The translations under genes and the position numbers were made by a program. From positions 1-5,317 of the forward strand of contig JASLJP010000253.1 in assembly GCA_030152425.1 (NCBI GenBank): DNA of 5,317 bases, in the 5' to 3' direction. The notes under the pieces were generated by a model. It saw only the letters and a program-made list of their open reading frames with translations, did no database searches and was not told the origin of the DNA. The DNA is from Aquirhabdus sp. GTDB taxonomy: Bacteria; Pseudomonadota; Gammaproteobacteria; Pseudomonadales; Moraxellaceae. Positions within the stretch are counted from its first letter, which is position 1, and the number at the start of each line of letters is the position of its first letter. Positions 1 through 5,317 of this stretch are shown piece after piece.

Positions 1-1301
1 CCGAGCAACACATCGTTGGTTTTGCAGCCTTCACGGTCGTGGGCAACGACCGTCTTGTAGCCGTGATCGTCCATATAGTTAAACAGACGGGTCAGGTAGT
101 TGGCGGCGATGTCGACCTTCAGCGTCCATGAGGCATTGGTAAAGCCGACGATCAACGCGGCGTTTGGCACGCGTTCGACCAGTATACCTTGGTACATCCG
201 GTGCTCGCTTGGTACGAGGGGTTTGCCATCCACATCGACCTTGGTGCCGCCCAGGAGCTGGACGTTCAGACCTGTCGCCGAGACGATGATGTCGGCGTCG
301 AGGTGCTCGCCGGATTTCAGCAGGATGCCGTTTTCGGTAAAGCGCTCGATATGCTCGGTCACGATATGGGCTTTGCCCTGACGAATCACTTTAAACAAAT
401 CACCATCCGGCACCACGCACAGACGTTGATCCCATGGATTGTAGTTCGGGGTGAAGTGTTTCATGTCGATCTTGTTGCCCAGTTGGCTCTTCACCCCAGC
501 CAGCAAGATTTTGCGCATCACTTTTGGATGCTGCAAGGACAGCTTGTAGATGGCGCGTTGCAGTTGGACATTGCGCTTGCGCGTGATGCTGTAGGCCAAT
601 TTGCTTGGCAGCACTTTTTTCAGTTTGTCATAGACAAAGTCGACCGACGGCACGGTCGCGATATAGGTCGGAGAGCGCTGCAGCATGGTCACATGACCGG
701 CCTTGCCGGCCATGGCAGGTACCAAGGTAATGGCCGTCGCGCCACTGCCGATGATCACCACGCGCTTGCCGCTATAATCGAGATTTTCCGGCCAATGCTG
801 TGGATGGATGATCTGGCCTTTAAAATCGTCTTGACCCGGGAATGCCGGGCTAAAGCCTTCGTCATAGTTGTAGTAGCCGGTGCAGCCGAGCAGGAAATTG
901 GTGGTCCATGTTTCCGTCTCGCCGCTGGCGCCGTTTTGCACGGTCAACGTCCACAGTTTTGCGCTGCTGGACCAGGAGGCACTGATGACCTGACGCTGAT
1001 AATGGATATGCTTGGGGATACCGTACTCTGCAGCAGTGTCTTGCAGGTAGCCACGGATGGCAGGACCATCGGCCAATACTTTGGACTCGGTCCATGGCCG
1101 GAAGTTATAGCCAAAGGTCGACATGTCCGAGTCGGAGCGTATACCCGGATAGCGGAACAGATCCCACGTCCCGCCCATCGCCTCGCGACGCTCCAGGATC
1201 GCAAAGGTCTTATTCGGACAATCTTGTTTTAAATGGCAAGCAAGGCCAATCCCCGAAATGCCTGCACCAACGATCAACGTATCAAAATGTTGTTGTTTCA
1301 T
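1..1301 (-). CDS. almA: AlmA-like flavin-dependent (Baeyer-Villiger type) monooxygenase, 3' end cut by window edge
   Basis: A class B flavoprotein monooxygenase that would use FAD, NADPH and O2 to oxidise a hydrophobic substrate. 433 codons are visible from the ATG; relatives (AlmA, EthA) have about 490-500 residues, so some 60 are missing off the left edge, not through damage. The frame is open throughout. Visible motifs: FAD-binding GAGISG at residues 12-17; GGTWDLFRYPG near 43-53; the Baeyer-Villiger fingerprint FxGxxxHxxxWP at 160-171; the NADPH-binding Rossmann motif GSGATA at 185-190; and the ATG motif at 342-344. From remembered sequences the closest match is Acinetobacter AlmA, implicated in growth on long-chain alkanes; whether AlmA acts on the alkane or on a derived ketone is unsettled. 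AGG lies 6 nt before the ATG. A separate promoter is predicted upstream, so it is probably not simply co-transcribed with benE. The family is very likely; the exact substrate is inference. Confidence 0.9.
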   Translation of the reverse strand, partial: MKQQHFDTLIVGAGISGIGLACHLKQDCPNKTFAILERREAMGGTWDLFRYPGIRSDSDMSTFGYNFRPWTESKVLADGPAIRGYLQDTAAEYGIPKHIHYQRQVISASWSSSAKLWTLTVQNGASGETETWTTNFLLGCTGYYNYDEGFSPAFPGQDDFKGQIIHPQHWPENLDYSGKRVVIIGSGATAITLVPAMAGKAGHVTMLQRSPTYIATVPSVDFVYDKLKKVLPSKLAYSITRKRNVQLQRAIYKLSLQHPKVMRKILLAGVKSQLGNKIDMKHFTPNYNPWDQRLCVVPDGDLFKVIRQGKAHIVTEHIERFTENGILLKSGEHLDADIIVSATGLNVQLLGGTKVDVDGKPLVPSEHRMYQGILVERVPNAALIVGFTNASWTLKVDIAANYLTRLFNYMDDHGYKTVVAHDREGCKTNDVLL

Positions 1302-1335
1302 GATTTGCCTAATCTACCACCTATGATGTCCCCCT

Positions 1336-1364
1336 AACATAGGCGCATAGTTGACAATAGTCAA
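1336..1364 (-). promoter_or_regulatory. Predicted sigma-70 promoter of the monooxygenase gene
   Basis: On the minus strand a -35 box TTGACT (1364-1359) is separated by exactly 17 bp from a -10 box TATGTT (1341-1336). The -35 matches five of six consensus bases and the -10 matches four of six. Transcription would begin near 1329, giving a leader of roughly 30 nt. It is the best-spaced promoter in the benE-monooxygenase gap. Confidence 0.5.
1351..1364. promoter_or_regulatory. Palindromic operator candidate TTGAC-N4-GTCAA
   Basis: A perfect inverted repeat with 5-bp arms (TTGAC, AATA spacer, GTCAA) overlaps the predicted -35 box of the monooxygenase promoter. A dimeric regulator bound here would block or shape RNA polymerase binding. 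The arms are short and partly forced by the -35 consensus, so chance is possible. No regulator can be assigned. Confidence 0.35.
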
Positions 1365-1485
1365 TGTCACTTTCGGACAATCCTTGACGCCTAATGACGG
1401 CAAAGCCAATTTATCCCTTTAAAATCAAAACAAAGCAGGGTGCGCTTTTTTTTCGGAGGATGGCATTTACATAAAACAATGTCCT

Positions 1486-2673
1486 TTAGGACGGCACGAC
1501 CAGCGCTTTGCGCCGCTGCAATCGAAAGCGCCCAACGCCATATGCCAGCCCTCCAGCAACCAGTCCCCAAAATGCTGCCCCCAGCCCACCCAAGGTCAGC
1601 CCAGAGGCGGTCACCAAGAAGGTAATCAATGCGGCTTCGCGCTCCGACTCATCCTGCAGGGCGGTCGCTAGACCGTTGCCGATGGTACCGAGCAAAGCCA
1701 GACCCGCCAGCGCCAAGATCAAGGCGTGCGGGAATGCGAGAAACAACGCGGTGATGGTCGCGCCAAACAACCCCATCAGGGTGTAAAACACCCCCGCCGA
1801 CAGTGCCGCTGTGTAGCGCTTGCCGGGGTCTGTATGAGCCTCGCGTCCGGTGCAGATCGCAGCAGTGATCGCCGCAAGGTTGATGGTATAGGCGCCAAAT
1901 GGTGCAAACAGGGCATTGGCCGTGCCTGTCCAGCCGATCACCGGCGAGACGTTGACGGCATAGCCTGAGGCACGCAGCATGGCCACACCGGGGATGTTTT
2001 GCGACGCCATGGTGACGATAAACAAAGGGATGGCGATGGACAGCGCATGCAGGTTAAACACCGGTGTCGTCCAGACCGGCACGGTCAGCGCCAGTGACAA
2101 CGTAGGCAGGTGCAGGTTCTGACTAGCGGTCGCATACAGCACGCCGTAGACCAGTGTCGCCAGTACCGCATAGCGCGGCGCGATGCGGCGCATGAGCAAA
2201 TAGACCACAAACATGCCAAACACCAGCACGAACTGCTGTTGCATGGCGACAAACACGTCCATGCCGAATTTGAGCAAGATGCCAGCCAGCATCGCGGCGG
2301 CAATCGACAACGGGATACGGCTGATACTCCGGGCAAATAGACCGCTAAAACCCGCCAACGCAATAAGCACCCCAGACAGTACAAAACCGCCGATGGCCTC
2401 CGCCAGACTGATGCCATGACTGCCGATCAACAGTGCCGCGCCCGCTGTCGACCATGCAGTGACGATGGGCGTACGGTAGTAGAGCGAGAGTCCGCAGGTG
2501 GTCAGTCCCAGACCGAGTCCCAGCGCCCAAATCCACGACGCGATCTCGGCCGGCGACGCGCCCAGACCCTGTGCAGCCTGAACGACGAGCACGGCCGAGC
2601 TGGTAAAGCCGACCAAGACGGTGATGAAGCCTGCCACGAGCGTGGAGACGGAGAAATCGTGTAGCCTGAACAT
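1486..2673 (-). CDS. benE: BenE-family inner-membrane transporter (benzoate/H+ symporter family)
   Basis: A polytopic inner-membrane protein of 395 residues, the normal family length (E. coli YdcO is about 390). It is almost entirely hydrophobic helices with short polar loops, consistent with the about 12 membrane segments of the family. Typical BenE blocks are present: YRTPIVTAWSTAGAALL at 66-82, MASQNIPGVAMLRASGY at 222-238, and FAPFGAYTINLAAITAAICTG at 256-276, followed by a DPGKRY loop. BenE of Acinetobacter is a proton-driven benzoate importer, but many members sit away from benzoate genes and have unknown substrates, as here: no aromatic catabolic gene is in view. I chose the ATG at 2673. 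The frame is open upstream to 2784, but those 37 residues are unlike membrane protein and would overlap the DUF2917 gene. The ribosome site at 2673 is weak (AGG, 11 nt away). The gene lies 64 bp after DUF2917 in the same direction, suggesting co-transcription. Confidence 0.93.
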   Translation of the reverse strand: MFRLHDFSVSTLVAGFITVLVGFTSSAVLVVQAAQGLGASPAEIASWIWALGLGLGLTTCGLSLYYRTPIVTAWSTAGAALLIGSHGISLAEAIGGFVLSGVLIALAGFSGLFARSISRIPLSIAAAMLAGILLKFGMDVFVAMQQQFVLVFGMFVVYLLMRRIAPRYAVLATLVYGVLYATASQNLHLPTLSLALTVPVWTTPVFNLHALSIAIPLFIVTMASQNIPGVAMLRASGYAVNVSPVIGWTGTANALFAPFGAYTINLAAITAAICTGREAHTDPGKRYTAALSAGVFYTLMGLFGATITALFLAFPHALILALAGLALLGTIGNGLATALQDESEREAALITFLVTASGLTLGGLGAAFWGLVAGGLAYGVGRFRLQRRKALVVPS

Positions 2674-2674
2674 G

Positions 2675-2708
2675 GGTCTGTATACCTGTAATCCCGTTGT
2701 GTATCTGT
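2675..2708 (-). promoter_or_regulatory. ACAGAYM-like repeats in the DUF2917-benE gap
   Basis: Read on the minus strand, the 64-bp gap contains ACAGATA (2708-2702), ACAGGTA (2689-2683) and ACAGACC (2681-2675) just before the benE start. The first is identical to the heptamer found twice in the divergent mocR control region. This may be a second binding site for the same regulator, or chance; the spacings (19 and 8 bp) are not regular. Confidence 0.2.
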
Positions 2709-2737
2709 CTGAGTAGATGGCATGACTGCCCCGGCGC

Positions 2738-2947
2738 TCAGTGGACCGCGCACACCTCGGCGATGGCGCGATCACCCCAGGCACTGACGATCACGGCGCG
2801 TCCCGAAATATCCAGCGACTCGCCCGCACACACGAAGTAGTCATGACTGTCGCCTTGCAGGGTCAGCCATACGGTGCCCTGCTCACAGCAGAGCCGCTGA
2901 TTGCCACCTTGTAGCCGCATCGGCTGGTTGGATAATTGATACTGCAT
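2738..2947 (-). CDS. Small DUF2917-family protein
   Basis: A 69-residue cytosolic protein with no signal peptide or membrane segment. Residues 24-45 hold the recognisable DUF2917 core, GTVWLTLQGDSHDYFVCAGESL-like in order: a G-x-VWLT strand, G-D-x-x-D-Y-F, then a GESL turn, followed by a short strand (residues 50-56). The pattern suggests a small all-beta, cupin-like fold, but the family has no established function. Four cysteines (20, 21, 40, 66) are many for its size. The ATG at 2947 was chosen because GGAG lies 9 nt upstream (2957-2960); the frame continues to 3052, but that extension has no such site and crosses the presumed promoter. The gene lies between a divergent MocR regulator and a downstream BenE transporter, so it is probably the first gene of the regulated transcript. 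A role in sensing or in helping the regulator or transporter is only a guess. Confidence 0.8.
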   Translation of the reverse strand: MQYQLSNQPMRLQGGNQRLCCEQGTVWLTLQGDSHDYFVCAGESLDISGRAVIVSAWGDRAIAEVCAVH

Positions 2948-2956
2948 GACCCTGTG

Positions 2957-2960
2957 CTCC
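2957..2960 (-). promoter_or_regulatory. Ribosome binding site of the DUF2917 gene
   Basis: GGAG on the minus strand, 9 nt before the ATG at 2947. It decides the start in favour of a 69-residue product over the longer 104-residue frame. Confidence 0.6.
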
Positions 2961-3008
2961 ACAGCGCGTTGATGACCTGCAGTATGCGCGTGCGCAATAA
3001 ATAGAAAC

Positions 3009-3025
3009 AGATATAGGAAATATCT
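3009..3025. promoter_or_regulatory. AT-rich dyad AGATAT-N5-ATATCT, operator candidate
   Basis: A perfect inverted repeat with 6-bp arms and a 5-bp spacer in the divergent control region between mocR and DUF2917. It lies 62-78 bp upstream of the DUF2917 ATG, a position expected for a promoter or operator. No good -35/-10 pair could be placed for the DUF2917 direction, which would fit a promoter needing an activator. Confidence 0.35.
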
Positions 3026-3037
3026 TTTGTCACTAGT

Positions 3038-3062
3038 ACAGATAGAGAACAAGCCAATCTGT
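3038..3062. promoter_or_regulatory. Inverted repeat ACAGAT-N13-ATCTGT, candidate MocR operator
   Basis: Perfect 6-bp arms at 3038-3043 and 3057-3062, with centres 19 bp apart (about two helical turns), lie immediately upstream of the likely mocR -10 box. The left arm extends to ACAGATA, which recurs in direct orientation at 3007-3013, 31 bp away (about three turns). MocR regulators commonly bind repeated half-sites in the divergent region, acting on the neighbour and on themselves. Assignment to this MocR protein is inference from position. Confidence 0.4.
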
Positions 3063-3068
3063 TATAGT
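3063..3068 (+). promoter_or_regulatory. Predicted -10 box of the mocR gene
   Basis: TATAGT matches five of six consensus bases and lies 36 bp before the chosen mocR ATG. No consensus -35 is found 16-18 bp upstream, where ACAGAT-type repeat sequence sits instead. Transcription would begin near 3075. Confidence 0.35.
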
Positions 3069-3090
3069 CGTTCCAGATCAGCACTGTATT

Positions 3091-3094
3091 GGAG
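3091..3094 (+). promoter_or_regulatory. Ribosome binding site of the mocR gene
   Basis: GGAG lies 9 nt before the ATG at 3104. It rules out the upstream in-frame TTG at 3089, which overlaps this site, and favours 3104 over the ATG at 3113, for which the spacing would be 18 nt. Confidence 0.65.
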
Positions 3095-3103
3095 ACCCCG
3101 GCC

Positions 3104-4555
3104 ATGACCGCGATGACCCCGCCTGCCACACACACGCCACCCCTGTATCGGGTCATGGCCGCGCGTCTGCAACACCTGATCGAGCAAGGTGCTTTTCCGG
3201 GGGGCAGCCGCCTGCCCTCGGTACGGGTGCTGGCGCAGCAGGAACAGACCAGCCCGGTCACGGCACTCACGGCGCTGCGCTATCTTGAGAACCAAGGCCT
3301 GATCGAAGCACGCCCCAAGTCCGGCTATTTCGTGCGCCACCGCACGCTGCTGCTGCAAGAGCCACACTACTCAACCACCCTGCCCGCCGCCACCGAAGTC
3401 GATCTGAACCGCACCATCATGCGGGTGCTGACTGCTGCCAGCCTGCCCGATCTGGTGCCGCTTGGCGCGGCCTCGCCCAACTACGCGCTGTTTCCCATCA
3501 CCCGTCTGCGCAAGCTGCTGGCCGCCAACAACCGCACCATGCTGGAGGCCATCGGCCGCTATGACATGAGCATGGGGCATCCCGAGCTACGCACACAGGT
3601 CGTACGCCGCTACGCCCACTATGGCGCCCTGCTCAATCCCGAGGAGATCATCGTCACCGTCGGCGCGATGGAGGCGCTCAATCTCTGCATCCGCGCCGTG
3701 ACCCAGCGCGGTGATACGGTGGCGGTCGAGTCGCCGATCTACTTTGGCATCTTGCAGATCATCGAAAGTCTGGGGCTCAAGGCGCTGGAGATCCCGACCA
3801 GCGCCCAAGACGGCATCTCGGTCGCCGCACTGGAACTGGCGACCCGCGAGGCGGGAGCGGTCAAGGCGCTAATCGTGATGCCCACCATCCAGAATCCGTT
3901 GGGCAGTGTGATGTCGGATGAACACAAGCAAGCCGTGCTGCACATGATGACCGAGCGTGGCATCCCGATCATCGAAGACGATATCTACGGCGAGCTGTAC
4001 TTCGACCACCACCGACCCAAGCCGATGAAGGCGTGGGACACCAGCGGCAATGTCATGCTCTGTAGCTCGTTTACCAAGACGTTGGCGCCGGGGTTTCGCA
4101 TCGGCTGGATCGCGGCGGGGCGCTGGCAGCAGGAAATCACCCACCTGAAATTCACCAGCAGCGTGGCGACAGCGGCACTGTTTCAGATTACCTTGGCGCG
4201 CTTTATGGAAAGCGGTGGCTATGACCATCACTTACGCCATTTGCGCGAGACGTTTCAATTGCAAATTCGCCGTGTATCGGAGGCGATCGAGCGTTATTTT
4301 CCGGCAGGCACGTGTTTGACCCGACCGCGCGGGGGGTATCTGCTGTGGTTGGAGTTGCCGCAGAGCTGCGACACGTTGCAGTTGTTTGAACTGGCGCTGG
4401 CCGAGGGGATCTTTATCATGCCCGGCGCGCTGTTTACCACCAGCAGCCGCTGTGACCATCATCTGCGCATCAACTGCGGCGATCTGTGGAGTGTGGAAAT
4501 CGAGCAGGCGCTAAAACGCATCGGCGAGCTGAGCGTGCGCTGTATGCGCAGCTGA
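3104..4555 (+). CDS. MocR-family transcription regulator (GntR winged helix fused to aminotransferase-like domain), YdcR-like
   Basis: A 483-residue cytosolic DNA-binding regulator expected to carry pyridoxal phosphate (PLP). Residues 12-78 form a GntR-type winged helix-turn-helix (RLPSVRVLAQQ, then LENQGLIEARPKSGYFV as the wing). Residues from about 115 to 475 form a fold-type I aminotransferase domain with an apparently intact PLP site: GAMEALN at 187-193, Y213, N264-P265, D293 and Y295, the Schiff-base lysine K325 in SSFTKTLAPG, R332 in the FRIG motif, and R455, the usual carboxylate-binding arginine. In this family the domain generally senses PLP plus an amino compound rather than acting as a transaminase; the ligand here is unknown. 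Remembered E. coli YdcR is the nearest match, and total length is typical. It is transcribed away from DUF2917-benE, so these are the likely targets, with probable autoregulation. A true aminotransferase is unlikely given the N-terminal domain. Confidence 0.93.
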   Translation: MTAMTPPATHTPPLYRVMAARLQHLIEQGAFPGGSRLPSVRVLAQQEQTSPVTALTALRYLENQGLIEARPKSGYFVRHRTLLLQEPHYSTTLPAATEVDLNRTIMRVLTAASLPDLVPLGAASPNYALFPITRLRKLLAANNRTMLEAIGRYDMSMGHPELRTQVVRRYAHYGALLNPEEIIVTVGAMEALNLCIRAVTQRGDTVAVESPIYFGILQIIESLGLKALEIPTSAQDGISVAALELATREAGAVKALIVMPTIQNPLGSVMSDEHKQAVLHMMTERGIPIIEDDIYGELYFDHHRPKPMKAWDTSGNVMLCSSFTKTLAPGFRIGWIAAGRWQQEITHLKFTSSVATAALFQITLARFMESGGYDHHLRHLRETFQLQIRRVSEAIERYFPAGTCLTRPRGGYLLWLELPQSCDTLQLFELALAEGIFIMPGALFTTSSRCDHHLRINCGDLWSVEIEQALKRIGELSVRCMRS

Positions 4556-4574
4556 TCAGCACGGCATACAGCGC
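4537..4574. terminator. Inverted repeat between convergent mocR and tetR genes, possible two-way terminator
   Basis: Perfect 11-bp arms GCGCTGTATGC (4537-4547) and GCATACAGCGC (4564-4574) enclose a 16-nt loop that itself holds the 10-bp palindrome GCTGATCAGC (4551-4560). The left arm and the start of the loop lie inside the last mocR codons, and the stop codon is within the inner palindrome. The position between converging genes fits a bidirectional transcription stop. No convincing T run follows on either strand, so it may end transcription only weakly or mainly stabilise the mRNA 3' end. Confidence 0.4.
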
Positions 4575-4588
4575 GGCGGCCTGCGGGT

Positions 4589-4648
4589 TTAGCCTTTGGA
4601 CTTCGGTGGGGTCGCCTTCTTGCCCCACGCATCGATGCCGTTGTTGGT
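4589..4648 (-). other. In-frame coding-like extension after the tetR TAG stop
   Basis: Directly after TAG at 4651-4649 the same frame runs for 19 sense codons (TNNGIDAWGKKATPPKSKG) to a TAA at 4591-4589. Sixteen of the 19 codons end in G or C, like the genes around it, and the lysine/proline-rich end looks like a natural protein tail. One base change (for example CAG to TAG) would explain it. It may be the former C-terminus of the TetR protein. Confidence 0.45.
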
Positions 4649-5317
4649 CTACTCTTTGAGCATCGCCAGCATACCGCTATACAGCACCATACAGGCATTG
4701 ATCACGTCGGCCATCGGCTCTTTAAAGCCGCCCATTGCCCAGCGCGTGGCCAGATGGGAGACGTAGCCGGTCAGACCCGTCGAGACCAAGGACACCAGCG
4801 CCATATGCTCTTGCACCTTGGGCACCATCAGCGCGATAAACGACTGGGTCATCACATCAAAGCGTTTGACCGCCTTATAGATGCTTTTGCCATCGTTTTC
4901 ATGGACTAAGATCGCATCGATAAACAAAATCCGCGTTTTGCGCTGATCGTCGTGCAAGGTCTGGAAGAACGCCGTCAAGCCCTGCTGTACCATTTCGCGT
5001 GGCTCCGGTGCACCCTGCATCACGGCGGTCATGACTTTTTGCTGCAGCGCTTCGACCGCACCCATATAGATGGCATCGAACAGCGCGCCGCTGTTTTTAA
5101 ACGACTCGTAAAAATAACGCTCGGTCAGCTTGGCCTCAACGCAGATATCGCGCACCGTAACCGAAAAAAAGCCCTGCATGCCATACAGCTGCAAGCCGGC
5201 TTCCATAAGACGCTCACGGCGCTCGGACTGGCGCTCTTCTAGGCTCATGCCTTTAAAGCTACGGCGTTTGACGGCGGTGATGCCATCGATTTGCGCCGCT
5301 GCATCTTCTGGGGTTTG
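4649..5317 (-). CDS. TetR-family transcription regulator, 5' end beyond window edge
   Basis: A DNA-binding repressor-type protein; 222 residues are visible. The frame is open to the right edge. The internal ATG at 5248 gives a 199-residue protein but is probably not the start: the 23 codons upstream stay open, the sequence KRRSFKGMSLEERQSERRERL spans that methionine and resembles the basic arm preceding the helix-turn-helix in many TetR proteins, and no ribosome site is properly spaced. The helix-turn-helix follows, with TVRDICVEAKLTERYFYESF as turn and recognition helix (residues about 31-50 from that methionine). The rest is the variable helical ligand-binding domain, with no recognisable ligand. 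It converges on mocR. Its targets probably lie to the right, outside the window; a link to the monooxygenase is possible but not supported by position. The TAG stop may be a recent truncation, because an in-frame tail of 19 codons follows it. Confidence 0.85.
   Translation of the reverse strand, partial: QTPEDAAAQIDGITAVKRRSFKGMSLEERQSERRERLMEAGLQLYGMQGFFSVTVRDICVEAKLTERYFYESFKNSGALFDAIYMGAVEALQQKVMTAVMQGAPEPREMVQQGLTAFFQTLHDDQRKTRILFIDAILVHENDGKSIYKAVKRFDVMTQSFIALMVPKVQEHMALVSLVSTGLTGYVSHLATRWAMGGFKEPMADVINACMVLYSGMLAMLKE

Larger units (their letters stand above)
1302..1485. other. Intergenic gap between benE and the monooxygenase gene
   Basis: This 184-bp AT-richer stretch separates two minus-strand genes. 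It contains the predicted monooxygenase promoter and palindrome in its left half and an 8-T run at 1446-1453. I found no GC-rich stem followed by a T run in the minus direction, so no clear terminator for benE is visible. No small ORF is convincing. Confidence 0.6.

Noticed and set aside
189..1232. A 347-residue open frame on the plus strand
   Set aside because: It lies wholly antisense to the monooxygenase gene, has no recognisable family features, and its open length is explained by the GC-biased codon use of the gene on the other strand.
1441..1485. T run at 1446-1453 as a terminator
   Set aside because: On the plus strand no stem precedes it and no plus-strand gene ends there; on the minus strand it reads as an A run.
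2674..2784. A longer N-terminus of the BenE protein starting at 2784
   Set aside because: The extra 37 residues are polar and low in family resemblance, would overlap the DUF2917 end, and would make the protein longer than is normal for BenE.
2948..3052. A longer DUF2917 protein starting at 3052 with a hydrophobic N-terminus
   Set aside because: The short hydrophobic stretch (YFLYLFLFIA) looks like a signal at first, but the extension crosses the promoter/operator region and lacks a ribosome site, while the ATG at 2947 has a good GGAG.
3089..3103. TTG at 3089 as the start of mocR
   Set aside because: It overlaps the GGAG that serves the ATG at 3104, and no ribosome site lies in front of it.
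2863..3367. Minus-strand open frames across the mocR 5' end
   Set aside because: They are antisense to the clear GntR domain and have no protein-like features of their own.

Overview
The window looks like a moderately GC-rich (by eye mid to high fifties per cent) proteobacterial chromosome segment. Every protein reads most naturally as a beta- or gammaproteobacterial family. The flavin monooxygenase closely resembles AlmA-type enzymes known from Acinetobacter, and DUF2917 proteins are common in Burkholderia-like bacteria and also occur in Moraxellaceae. I cannot name a species. No mobile element, RNA gene or CRISPR array is visible.

Layout. Positions 1-1301 (minus) hold the N-terminal 433 residues of an AlmA/Baeyer-Villiger-type flavoprotein monooxygenase; the C-terminus runs off the left edge. 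Its 184-bp upstream gap carries a good promoter candidate with a TTGAC-N4-GTCAA palindrome over the -35 box. Positions 1486-2673 (minus) encode a complete BenE-family transporter. It is preceded, in the same direction and 64 bp away, by a 69-residue DUF2917 protein (2738-2947). Divergent from this pair is a complete MocR-type regulator (3104-4555, plus), a GntR winged helix fused to an aminotransferase-like domain that resembles E. coli YdcR. The 156-bp divergent region between them carries two inverted repeats and repeated ACAGATA words that look like operator sequence. Positions 4649-5317 (minus) hold a TetR-family regulator, convergent with the MocR gene, whose 5' end lies beyond the right edge. 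An 11-bp-arm inverted repeat separates the two convergent genes.

How it fits together. The central unit (MocR regulator, divergent DUF2917 and BenE transporter) reads as a self-contained regulated transport module: MocR proteins usually control the adjacent divergent gene and often themselves. The ligand and transported compound cannot be told from sequence. The monooxygenase probably has its own promoter and serves long-chain alkane or ketone oxidation. The TetR gene may belong with genes to the right.

The most notable oddity is in the TetR gene. Its apparent TAG stop is followed in the same frame by 19 codons with gene-like third-position GC and a lysine/proline-rich tail before a TAA. This suggests a recent nonsense change or a variable C-terminus.
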